Shown here: positions 26,312 to 33,101 of the stretch, one piece after another | Position numbering within the stretch: position 1 is the stretch's first letter | Layout: every line of letters starts with the position of its first letter | Program-made: the position numbers and the translations under genes | Assembly (NCBI RefSeq): GCF_003854895.1 | Contig: NZ_CP033966.1 | Span: forward strand, 4,154,001-4,218,000 | DNA length: 64,000 bases | Direction: 5' to 3' | From: Pigmentiphaga sp. H8 | Lineage (GTDB): Bacteria; Pseudomonadota; Gammaproteobacteria; Burkholderiales; Burkholderiaceae_B | The notes under the pieces: model-generated | Database searches by the model: none | Told to the model about the DNA's origin: nothing | Seen by the model: only the letters and a program-made list of their open reading frames with translations

Positions 26312-27024
26312 GCCGTGCGCCCCCGGCTGCGCCGCCGCGTGCCGGCGCCGGGCGGCGCCAGCAAGGCCACTTCCAGGACAGCCAGCACGTCGTCGCCCGT
26401 CCGGGACGCGAACGCGGGAACAGACTGCCGGCCACGCCAGCCGTCAAGCCGGCCTTCGAGCAGCAAGGTCGCGAAACCGTGGACCGCCGACCAGGCCAGC
26501 AACAGCCGCCGCTCGAAGTCCTGGCCCTGCCCGTCCAGCCCCCGCTCGGCCAGCGCGCCGGCCAAGGTGGTGGACAAGTGGCCGGCGGCCTCGCTGCCCG
26601 CCTGCTCCAATCCGGCATCGCCCGGCGACAAGCGGTCGTAGCGGAACATCAACTGGAACCGGGCGCGATGGCCGATGGCGAAATCGATGTATGCCAGCCC
26701 CACGGCCCGCAATTGGGCCTGCGGCGAGGCGGTCGCCTTGTCGCGATAGGCCCGCATCATGGCCGACAGCTGCCGGAACCCCTCGGCGGCGAAGGCCGTC
26801 AGCAAACCGGCGGCATCGCCGAAGTGATGCGCGGGCGCCGCATGGGAGACCCCGGCGCGGCGCGCGCATTCGCGCAGCGTGAAACCTTCGAGGCCGCGCT
26901 CGTCGAGCAGGGATTGCGCCGCGTCGAGCAACGCCTGGCGCAGGTCGCCGTGGTGATAGGAACCCGCCTGGCGGGCAACGGTGCGACGGGGGCGCTTGCC
27001 GCCCGGGGGAAGATCAGCTCGCAT
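26308..27024 (-). CDS. TetR-family regulator divergent from a DUF2214 membrane protein
   Basis: Regulator of about 238 residues: helix-turn-helix QALLDAAQSLLDERGLEGFT with LRECARRAGVSHAAPAHHFG, followed by a TetR_C ligand domain of the WHG type (LAYIDFAIGHRARFQLMFRY near residue 115). The ATG at 27024 (MRADLPPGGKRPRRT) is preferred over 27108, which would run through the divergent promoter. Translationally coupled to xerD by a 4-base overlap, an unusual partner. An inverted repeat in the divergent gap is a likely operator. Confidence 0.85.
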   Translation of the reverse strand: MRADLPPGGKRPRRTVARQAGSYHHGDLRQALLDAAQSLLDERGLEGFTLRECARRAGVSHAAPAHHFGDAAGLLTAFAAEGFRQLSAMMRAYRDKATASPQAQLRAVGLAYIDFAIGHRARFQLMFRYDRLSPGDAGLEQAGSEAAGHLSTTLAGALAERGLDGQGQDFERRLLLAWSAVHGFATLLLEGRLDGWRGRQSVPAFASRTGDDVLAVLEVALLAPPGAGTRRRSRGRTA

Positions 27025-27088
27025 GCGCCATCTTCGCAAAGAAATCTTTACGCCGTCAAATTGGCCGGGCGGCACGGCCGGATTTTTT

Positions 27089-27146
27089 CTTGACAGTGTA
27101 AACATCAAAGACTATCGTGGCGTTTCTTTATCTAGACAGCGTCAAG
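27089..27146 (+). promoter_or_regulatory. promoter and inverted repeat upstream of the DUF2214 gene
   Basis: TTGACA (27090-27095), a 17-base spacer and TATCGT (27113-27118) form a sigma-70 promoter 32 bases before the gene start. Arms CTTGACAGTGT (27089-27099) and ACAGCGTCAAG (27136-27146) are inverted copies with two mismatches, flanking the -10 region. The layout suits repression by the divergent TetR protein. Promoter clear, operator inferred. Confidence 0.6.
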
Positions 27147-27149
27147 ACC

Positions 27150-27596
27150 ATGATCGCCGACTTCATTCTCGCCTGGATGCACCACCTCTGTTTCCTGGGC
27201 ATGGCCGCGGCACTGGCCATGCAATGGACGCTCCTGGGCCCGTCGCGCCCCGCCATTCCCCTGGCCCTGCTCGGCAAGACCGACGCCTGGTACGGCAGCC
27301 TGGCCATGCTGATCCTGGCCATCGGCGCGGCACGCGTCGCCTGGGGCCCCAAGGGCGCGGCCTTCTACCTGGACAACCCCGTCTTCTGGGCCAAGATCGC
27401 GGTCTTCCTGGCCGTGGGCGCCATCTCGGCCCTGCCCACCATCAACTACCTGCGCTGGCGCCAGCAAGCCCGCAACGACCCCGCCTTCCAGCCATCGCCC
27501 GCCGACATCGGCAAAGTCCGCAAGGCCATCCGCCTCCAGTTCCTGGGCTGGCTAGCCCTCCCCATCCTGGCCGCCGCCATGGCCAGAGGGATTTAG
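27150..27596 (+). CDS. DUF2214 family membrane protein
   Basis: Small integral membrane protein of 148 residues with four predicted helices (around 1-25, 45-65, 80-103 and 125-147). The sequence MIADFILAWMHHLCFLGMAA and the VFWAKIAVFLAVGAISALPT segment match the DUF2214 family, whose role is unknown. The ATG at 27150 is preferred to 27117 because the latter lies inside the -10 box of the promoter. Under probable control of the divergent TetR regulator. Its own TAG stop precedes the palindromic repeat by one codon. Confidence 0.82.
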   Translation: MIADFILAWMHHLCFLGMAAALAMQWTLLGPSRPAIPLALLGKTDAWYGSLAMLILAIGAARVAWGPKGAAFYLDNPVFWAKIAVFLAVGAISALPTINYLRWRQQARNDPAFQPSPADIGKVRKAIRLQFLGWLALPILAAAMARGI

Positions 27597-27735
27597 CCCC
27601 CTACGCGCTTCGCGCGCCCCCCCAGGGGGCGATGCGGGTGGACCGGAAGGGAAACCCACTCCCACGCCCTTCGGGCGCCCCCTCAAGGGGGCGATGCGGG
27701 CGGACCGGCAAAGCCGGATCCACCGCATCCTGGGG
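27597..27735. repeat. chimeric palindromic repeat after the DUF2214 gene
   Basis: Two partial repeat modules joined head to tail. The first runs from TACGCGCTTCGCGCG through GGTGGACCGG, then breaks into AAGGGAAACCCACTCCC; the second is an inverted B start (ACGCCCTTCGGGCGCC and CCCCTCAAGGGG) fused to an A-type stem GCGGGCGGACCGGC / GCCGGATCCACCGC. This mosaic suggests recombination between copies. Together with 27736-27921 it fills the only gene-free gap above 300 bases in the window. Confidence 0.8.
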
Positions 27736-27788
27736 TACAACCTGGCTGGCGGAGGACAGACATTCTTGCCTCTTGTCAGCACAAATGA

Positions 27789-27819
27789 GAACGGCCTTGC
27801 ATCAGATGCAAGGCCGTTC
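27789..27819. terminator. perfect 15-bp inverted repeat, probable bidirectional terminator
   Basis: GAACGGCCTTGCATC, one base, GATGCAAGGCCGTTC: two 15-base arms with no mismatch, midway between the convergent DUF2214 and Bug-receptor genes. No strong T-run follows on either strand, so termination may be weak or the element may mainly protect 3' ends. Not part of the repeat family around it. Confidence 0.6.
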
Positions 27820-27842
27820 CCGTATTCGCGGTCGTCCCAGAT

Positions 27843-27919
27843 CCAGGGCACAGCGGATCCGGCTCCGCCGGTCCGCCAGTGCCGCCCCCTGGGGGGCGCG
27901 CGTAAGCGCGTAGGGGGGG
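27843..27919. repeat. palindromic repeat at the 3' end of the Bug receptor gene
   Basis: Reverse-oriented copy: CCAGGGCACAGCGGATCC, the CCGGCTCCGCCGG loop, GTCCGCCAGTGCCG, the C5/G6 hairpin and GCGCGTAAGCGCGTAGGG. It ends two bases before the receptor stop codon, so that gene keeps its own stop. Confidence 0.85.
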
Positions 27920-27921
27920 TC

Positions 27922-28908
27922 CTACTCCAATTTGATGTTCTGCTTCTTCACCACGTCCTTCGCCTTGTTCAGTTCCTTCTCGATCTCGGTGCGGAATTCG
28001 GCGGGCGTGTTGCCGACGGCGGCGGCGCCCTGCTTGGCCAGGGTGTCCTTCACCTGCGGATCGGACAGCACCTTCACAGCGGCGTCGCGCAGCTTGTTGA
28101 CGATGTCGGCGGGCGTCCCGGCGGGAGCCAGCAGGCCGTACCAGGCCGGATCGTTCATCAGCGGCAGGCCCAGTTCCTTGAACGTGGGCACGTCGGGCAG
28201 GCCGTCCACCCGCTTGTCCCACGCGACCGCCAGCGCCTTGAGCTTGCCGGCCTGGATGTTGGGCATGGACGAAGGCAGGTTGTCGAACAGCATCTGCACC
28301 TGGCCGCCGACCACGTCGGCGATGGCCGGCCCCGAACCGCGATAGGGAATGTGGACGATCTTGGCGCCCGTACCCAGCTGGAAGAGTTCACCCAGGAAGT
28401 GGTTGATGCTGCAAGTGCCCGAGGTGGCGAACGAGAACTTGCCGGGTTCTTTCTTGGCCAGTTCCAGGAAGGACTTGAAGTCGTTGGCCGGGACCTTGGG
28501 GTTGACGGCCAGCACATTGGCCGTGTGGGCGAAGTTGGTGACCGGCTGGAAGTCCTTGAGCGGGTCGTAGCCCAGCTTGGGGTTGCACGCGGGGTTGATG
28601 GCCATCGTCGAGACGGTGGCGATGCTGAGCGTGTAGCCGTCCGGCGCGGCGCGCGCGGCTTCGCTGGCGCCGATGGCCCCGCCCCCGCCGCCGCGGTTCT
28701 CGATCACGAAGGGCTGGCCGAGTTCGCGGCCCATGCGCTCGCCCACGAGCCGGGCGATGATGTCCGTCGAGCCGCCGGGCGCGAACGGCACGATGACGCG
28801 TACCGGCTTGTTGGGATAGGACTGGGCGGCGGCCGTGCCGGGCACGGCGAGCATGGCGGCGGACACGGTCAACCCCGCCAGCGAAGCGGCGATTCTTGCT
28901 GCTTTCAT
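27922..28908 (-). CDS. Bug-family tripartite tricarboxylate transporter receptor
   Basis: Periplasmic solute receptor of 328 residues (TctC/Bug family). A Sec signal peptide is clear (MKAARIAASLAGLTVSAAML, cleavage probably at AAA-QS near residue 27). Family motifs: YPNKPVRVIVPFAPGGSTDI near residue 30, ENRGGGGGAIGA near 65 and AAPDGYTLSIATVSTMAINP near 85. No TctA/TctB membrane partner lies nearby, so it is an orphan receptor as most Bug proteins are. Ligand unknown. ATG at 28908 has AGGAG-like sequence (AGAGGAGTACGC) upstream. Confidence 0.9.
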   Translation of the reverse strand: MKAARIAASLAGLTVSAAMLAVPGTAAAQSYPNKPVRVIVPFAPGGSTDIIARLVGERMGRELGQPFVIENRGGGGGAIGASEAARAAPDGYTLSIATVSTMAINPACNPKLGYDPLKDFQPVTNFAHTANVLAVNPKVPANDFKSFLELAKKEPGKFSFATSGTCSINHFLGELFQLGTGAKIVHIPYRGSGPAIADVVGGQVQMLFDNLPSSMPNIQAGKLKALAVAWDKRVDGLPDVPTFKELGLPLMNDPAWYGLLAPAGTPADIVNKLRDAAVKVLSDPQVKDTLAKQGAAAVGNTPAEFRTEIEKELNKAKDVVKKQNIKLE

Positions 28909-29044
28909 GCGTACTCCTCTTGTGGATGGTCCTTCACGGAATCGGCCCGTGCCGCAACGATGCGGAGGTGTCTGCGCACGAGTCTCCATGCTGTGCGCCG
29001 ACCATGCCTTCTTGATCTCATGGTTCAAGCGGGCCTGGTCAAAA

Positions 29045-29084
29045 GAATAGCAAACAGGTTTGACACGCCATGCGTGTCAAACCT
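29045..29084 (-). terminator. probable terminator of queG
   Basis: AGGTTTGACACGC, three bases, GCGTGTCAAACCT (29056-29068 and 29072-29084): perfect 13-bp stem that overlaps the queG stop codon. On the minus strand it is followed by GTTTGCTATTCTTTT, a T-rich but interrupted tail. Oriented to stop queG transcription before the Bug receptor gene. Confidence 0.75.
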
Positions 29085-30192
29085 CTCGTTTTCCCCGACC
29101 CTGGCACGCCAGAGCCCAGCGCACGTGCTCGCGGACCAGTTCGCTGGGGTGATCGGCCCGCTCGCGCAGCGCGGCGCGCGCCTCGTCCGAGGCCGGTGCG
29201 TTGCCCAGCGCCACCGCCAGATTCCGCAGCCACCGTTCGTAGCCGATGCGGCGGATCGCGCTGCCCTGGGTGCGCTGGTCGAAATCCCGCTCGGTCCAGG
29301 CAAACAGATCGAGCAGCGATGCCGTGTCCAGCCCATGGCGCGGCGCGAAATCCCCCTCGGCGCAGGCGCGCGCGTACTTGTTCCAGGGACAGGCGGTCTG
29401 GCAGTCGTCGCAGCCGTATACGCGCGTGCCGATGGCGGGCCGCAGCGCCTCGGGAATGCTGCCCTTGAGCTCGATGGTCAGGTAGGAGATGCAGCGCCGG
29501 GCGTCCACCACGTAGGGCGCCACGATGGCGCCGGTCGGACAGGCGTCGATGCAGCGGCGGCATTGTCCGCAGTGCGGCGTCTCCAGGTGGTCGGCCGGCA
29601 GGGGCAGGTCGGTCAGGATCTCGCCCAGGAAGAACCAACTTCCGTCGCGCGACAGCAACAACGTATGCTTGCCGCGCCACCCCAGCCCGGCCTTGCGCGC
29701 CAGCTCCACTTCCATGACCGGCGCCGAATCGGTGAAGACGCGGTAGCCGAAGGGGCCGGCATGCTGGGCGATGCGGTCCGCCAGCCGCTGCAGGCGCTGC
29801 CGCAGGACCTTGTGGTAGTCCCGGCCCAGGGCATAGGCGGCGACGACCGCCCGGTCGCCCGCTTCCAGGGCCTGCCGCTGGCGCGCCGCCAGCGCGGGTC
29901 CATCCAGCGGGGCGTAGTCCATGCGCACCATGATGGCTGAGCGGGCCCCCGAGACCAATTGAGCAGGATCCTGCCGCAGCGGCAGGTGACGCTCCATATA
30001 ATCCATCTCGCCATGCATGCCCTCGGCCACCCAGGCGGCCAGCCGCTGGCCGGCCTCGTCCAGGTCAAGGTCGGCGAACCCCACTGCGGAAAAACCCAGC
30101 TCCCGGCCCCAGCCGCGTATGGTTTCGGCCAGCGCGGCCAGGTCGGGGCCGTCCTGGGTGGAAACGGGGGTAAACGGGGGCGACGCTGACAT
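29077..30192 (-). CDS. queG: epoxyqueuosine reductase QueG
   Basis: Cobalamin- and Fe-S-dependent enzyme that reduces epoxyqueuosine to queuosine in tRNA wobble position 34. Two [4Fe-4S] sites are complete: CGQCRRCIDACPTGAIV near residue 190 and CDDCQTACPWNKYA near 240. The C-terminal HEAT-like part (SDEARAALRERADHPSELVR) is present. About 371 residues from the ATG at 30192; an ATG at 30216 would overlap the divergent tsaE start. Divergent from tsaE, an arrangement common in betaproteobacteria. Confidence 0.94.
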   Translation of the reverse strand: MSASPPFTPVSTQDGPDLAALAETIRGWGRELGFSAVGFADLDLDEAGQRLAAWVAEGMHGEMDYMERHLPLRQDPAQLVSGARSAIMVRMDYAPLDGPALAARQRQALEAGDRAVVAAYALGRDYHKVLRQRLQRLADRIAQHAGPFGYRVFTDSAPVMEVELARKAGLGWRGKHTLLLSRDGSWFFLGEILTDLPLPADHLETPHCGQCRRCIDACPTGAIVAPYVVDARRCISYLTIELKGSIPEALRPAIGTRVYGCDDCQTACPWNKYARACAEGDFAPRHGLDTASLLDLFAWTERDFDQRTQGSAIRRIGYERWLRNLAVALGNAPASDEARAALRERADHPSELVREHVRWALACQGRGKREV

Positions 30193-30208
30193 ACTGTCAT
30201 GGTAGCCC

Positions 30209-30715
30209 ATGCCCATGAACCCTGCCCTTCATCCCGCCATGTCCAACGCCCGCCACGCCCATCTGCCCGACGAATCCGCCACCGAAGCCCTGGCCGCCCG
30301 GATGGCTCCGCTGGTCGCCAACGGGGGCCGCATCCACCTCCACGGCGACCTCGGCGCCGGCAAAACCAGCTTCGCCCGGGCACTGTTGCGCGGAGTCGGC
30401 GTTACAGGTCGAATCAAAAGTCCGACGTTCACGCTAGTTGAACCTTACAAAGTTTCGAACTTATACTGCTATCACTTTGATTTTTATCGTTTTACCGATC
30501 CACGCGAGTGGCTCGACGCCGGATTCCGGGACGCCCTGCGCGATGACGCCCTCGTGCTCATCGAATGGGCGGAACGCGCAGGCGGTGCGCTCCCGGTCCC
30601 GGACCTGGACATCGCGCTGTCTTATGAAGGCGCAGGACGCGGAGTGACGCTCGATGCCCACACCGCAAAAGGGCAGGCATGGCTGAACACACTTTTTCCC
30701 GACGCGACGAGCTAG
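30209..30715 (+). CDS. tsaE: tRNA threonylcarbamoyladenosine biosynthesis ATPase TsaE
   Basis: P-loop ATPase that drives the TsaB-TsaD complex. Walker A HGDLGAGKTSFARALL near residue 45, the switch region KSPTFTLVEPY near 70, FDFYRFTDPREWLDAGF near 93 and LIEWAERAGGALP near 118 identify it. 168 residues from 30209; an in-frame ATG at 30239 (MSNARHAHLP) would give 158 residues and cannot be excluded. Overlaps amiC by 37 bases, so the pair is translationally coupled. The codon usage around 30420-30490 is less GC-rich than elsewhere in the gene. Confidence 0.94.
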   Translation: MPMNPALHPAMSNARHAHLPDESATEALAARMAPLVANGGRIHLHGDLGAGKTSFARALLRGVGVTGRIKSPTFTLVEPYKVSNLYCYHFDFYRFTDPREWLDAGFRDALRDDALVLIEWAERAGGALPVPDLDIALSYEGAGRGVTLDAHTAKGQAWLNTLFPDATS

Positions 30716-32112
30716 AACCCGACCCCGACCTTCCGGCCGGCACGCCGGCCCTGTCCTATGCCCAGGCCCAAGGGGTGCTCGCGCCCCGCGGCATCTCCCG
30801 CCGGCGGCTGGTAGCCGGCCTGGCCGCCACGCTGGTGGTGCCTTTGGTCCCGACGGCCACGCGGGCCGCCGAACTGGTCGCGGTGCGCCTGTGGCCCGCC
30901 CCCGACTACACCCGGCTCACGCTGGAGCTGGACGCCGAACTCAAGACCGAGCATTTCGTGCTGGACAATCCGGACCGCGTGGTCCTGGATATCGAAGGCG
31001 TGGAAATGAACGCCGCGCTGCGCGACCTGGTGTCCAAGGTCCGGCCCGACGATCCGTACATCGCCAGCGTGCGCGTCGGACAGAACCGTCCCAACGTGGT
31101 GCGGCTGGTGCTGGACCTGAAACAGGAAACCATCCCCCAGGTCTTCAGCCTCAAGCCCGTGGGTGAATACAAGCACCGCCTCGTGCTCGACCTTTACCCC
31201 AAGGCGGCCCAGGATCCCCTGGTCGCGCTGGCGAACAAGGGCGGCGACGACCCGATGGCGCAGATCCTGGAAAACCTGCAGTCCGAACGCGACGCCATCC
31301 CGGCACCCGGCACGGGGGCCGGGGCCAACGGCGCGCCCATTCCGGAAGCGGCGCCCCAGGCACCGTCCATCCGCCGCCGGTCCGATCCCGCGCCGCAGGT
31401 GGCGCGGATGATCACGGTGGCGCTGGACCCCGGACACGGCGGCGAAGACCCCGGTGCGATCGGCCGCGGCGGCACGCGGGAAAAGGACGTCGTGCTGCGG
31501 ATCGCGCGCGGGCTCAAGGCCATGATCGATCAGCAGCCCAACATGCGCGCCATGCTGACCCGCGACGGCGATTACTTCGTGCCGCTGCACGTGCGCGTGG
31601 CGAAGGCGCGGCGGGTGCAGGCCGACCTGTTCGTATCGGTGCACGCCGACGCCTGGATCAAGCCGGACGCGCGCGGCTCGTCGGTGTTCGCTCTGTCCGA
31701 ACGCGGGGCCAGCAGCAGCGCGGCACGCTGGCTGGCGGCCAAGGAGAACGCCTCCGACCTGATCGGCGGCGTCAACATCGGCTCGCACGACAAACAGATC
31801 GCCCGGGTGCTGCTGGACCTGTCCACCACGGCCCAGATCAACGATTCACTCAAGCTCGGCCGCGCGGTGCTGGACGAACTGTCCAACATCAACCGCCTGC
31901 ACAAGCCGCGGGTCGAGCAGGCCGGCTTCGCCGTGCTGAAGGCGCCCGACATCCCGTCCATCCTGGTCGAAACCGCCTTCATCAGCAATCCGGAAGAGGA
32001 AAAGCGCTTATCGGACGTGTCCTACCAGAGCAGCATGGCGACCGCCATCATGCAGGGCATCCAGCGCTATTTCGCGAAGAACCCGCCTCTGTCGAAGAAC
32101 AAACTGACGTAG
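30679..32112 (+). CDS. amiC: N-acetylmuramoyl-L-alanine amidase AmiC
   Basis: Periplasmic septal amidase that cuts peptidoglycan between daughter cells. The 477-residue protein has a twin-arginine type leader (SRRRLVAGLAATLVVPLVPT near residue 34), an AMIN domain (about 60-170), a proline-rich linker and an Amidase_3 catalytic domain with zinc ligands in LDPGHGGEDPGAIG near 246, the SVHADAW region near 313 and the glutamate in LVETAFISNPEEE near 435. Start overlaps tsaE by 37 bases. It has its own TAG four bases before the palindromic repeat. Confidence 0.93.
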   Translation: MAEHTFSRRDELEPDPDLPAGTPALSYAQAQGVLAPRGISRRRLVAGLAATLVVPLVPTATRAAELVAVRLWPAPDYTRLTLELDAELKTEHFVLDNPDRVVLDIEGVEMNAALRDLVSKVRPDDPYIASVRVGQNRPNVVRLVLDLKQETIPQVFSLKPVGEYKHRLVLDLYPKAAQDPLVALANKGGDDPMAQILENLQSERDAIPAPGTGAGANGAPIPEAAPQAPSIRRRSDPAPQVARMITVALDPGHGGEDPGAIGRGGTREKDVVLRIARGLKAMIDQQPNMRAMLTRDGDYFVPLHVRVAKARRVQADLFVSVHADAWIKPDARGSSVFALSERGASSSAARWLAAKENASDLIGGVNIGSHDKQIARVLLDLSTTAQINDSLKLGRAVLDELSNINRLHKPRVEQAGFAVLKAPDIPSILVETAFISNPEEEKRLSDVSYQSSMATAIMQGIQRYFAKNPPLSKNKLT

Positions 32113-32116
32113 GGGT

Positions 32117-32343
32117 CCCCCCCTACGCGCTTCGCGCGCCCCCCAGGGGGCGATGCGGGTGGACCGGCGGAGCCGGATCCACCGCATCCTGGGTCTGGTG
32201 GGGTTGTCTTGGTGCGGAGCACCGCATGCTTGCCTTGATCCCGGGCGCGGCGGATCCGGCTTTGCCGGTCCGCCAGCGCCGCCCCCTTGAGGGGGCGCCC
32301 GAAGGGCGTAGGGGGTGGGCTTCCCCTCAGCGCGTAGGGGGGG
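32117..32343. repeat. compound palindromic repeat between amiC and dedA
   Basis: Second full A-linker-B element. Module A (32117-32194) carries the TACGCGCTTCGCGCG variant, module B (about 32242-32343) ends in TCAGCGCGTAGGGG. The linker keeps GGTGCGGAGCACCGCATGC and TTGATCC, clearly homologous to the linkers at 23.97 and 37.25 kb. The B edge encodes the dedA stop codon. Confidence 0.9.
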
Positions 32344-32977
32344 GCGACTTCAGGCCGCCTATCAGTTTCCACAGGCCGCCCAGGACCACGGGGACGATGG
32401 CGGCGGCCAGGCCTATCAGGACGATGGTGTTCAGGTGTTCGCGCACCAGGGGCAGGTTGCCGAAGAAGTAGCCGGCCAGGACGAGCAGGAGCACCCATAG
32501 CAGCGCGCCGATGATGTTGAAGAACTGGAAGCGGGCGACGGTCATGTAGCCGACGCCGGCGACGAAGGGGGCGAAGGTCCGGACCACGGGCAGGAAGCGG
32601 GCGATGATCAGGGTCTTGCCGCCGTGTTTCTCGTAGAAGGCATGGGTCTTGATCAGGGCCGCGCGGTCCAGGAAGCGGATGTTCTGCGAGAACACGCGGG
32701 GGCCGATGTAGCGGCCCACGTAGTAGTTGACGGTATTGCCCGAGACCGCGGCGATCAGCAGCAGCACGATCAGCACCATGGGATGCATGCTGCCGGTGGC
32801 GGCGAAGGCGCCGGCGATGAACAGCAGCGAATCGCCCGGCAGGAAGGGCAGGACGACCAGGCCGGTCTCGGCGAACACGATCAGGAACAGGATGAGGTAG
32901 ATCCAGGCGCCATATTGCGCGACCCACACGCCCAGGGTCTGGTCGATATGGATCAACATCTGCAGGAATTCGAGCAT
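32327..32977 (-). CDS. DedA-family membrane protein
   Basis: Inner-membrane protein of 216 residues of the DedA/VTT family, linked to lipid (undecaprenyl phosphate, phosphatidylethanolamine) translocation and membrane homeostasis. Family motifs: FAETGLVVLPFLPGDSLLF near residue 36, the basic RFLPVVRTFAPFVAGVGYMT near 120 and GALLWVLLLVLAGYFFGN near 157. Final residues S-P-P-P-T-R and stop come from the neighbouring repeat, the same tail as in tsaD, plsY, hisC and the HNH gene. Confidence 0.92.
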   Translation of the reverse strand: MLEFLQMLIHIDQTLGVWVAQYGAWIYLILFLIVFAETGLVVLPFLPGDSLLFIAGAFAATGSMHPMVLIVLLLIAAVSGNTVNYYVGRYIGPRVFSQNIRFLDRAALIKTHAFYEKHGGKTLIIARFLPVVRTFAPFVAGVGYMTVARFQFFNIIGALLWVLLLVLAGYFFGNLPLVREHLNTIVLIGLAAAIVPVVLGGLWKLIGGLKSPPPTR

Positions 32978-33101
32978 GGGAAGCCGGAGGTAGGGGACGA
33001 GGAAAAAGGCGAGCGGGCACTATAGCCGACGCAGGCGTTTCCGCGCATGTCAAAGCATGACAGGATCCCTGCGCCCCAAGAGGGGCCACTATAATCCGGC
33101 C

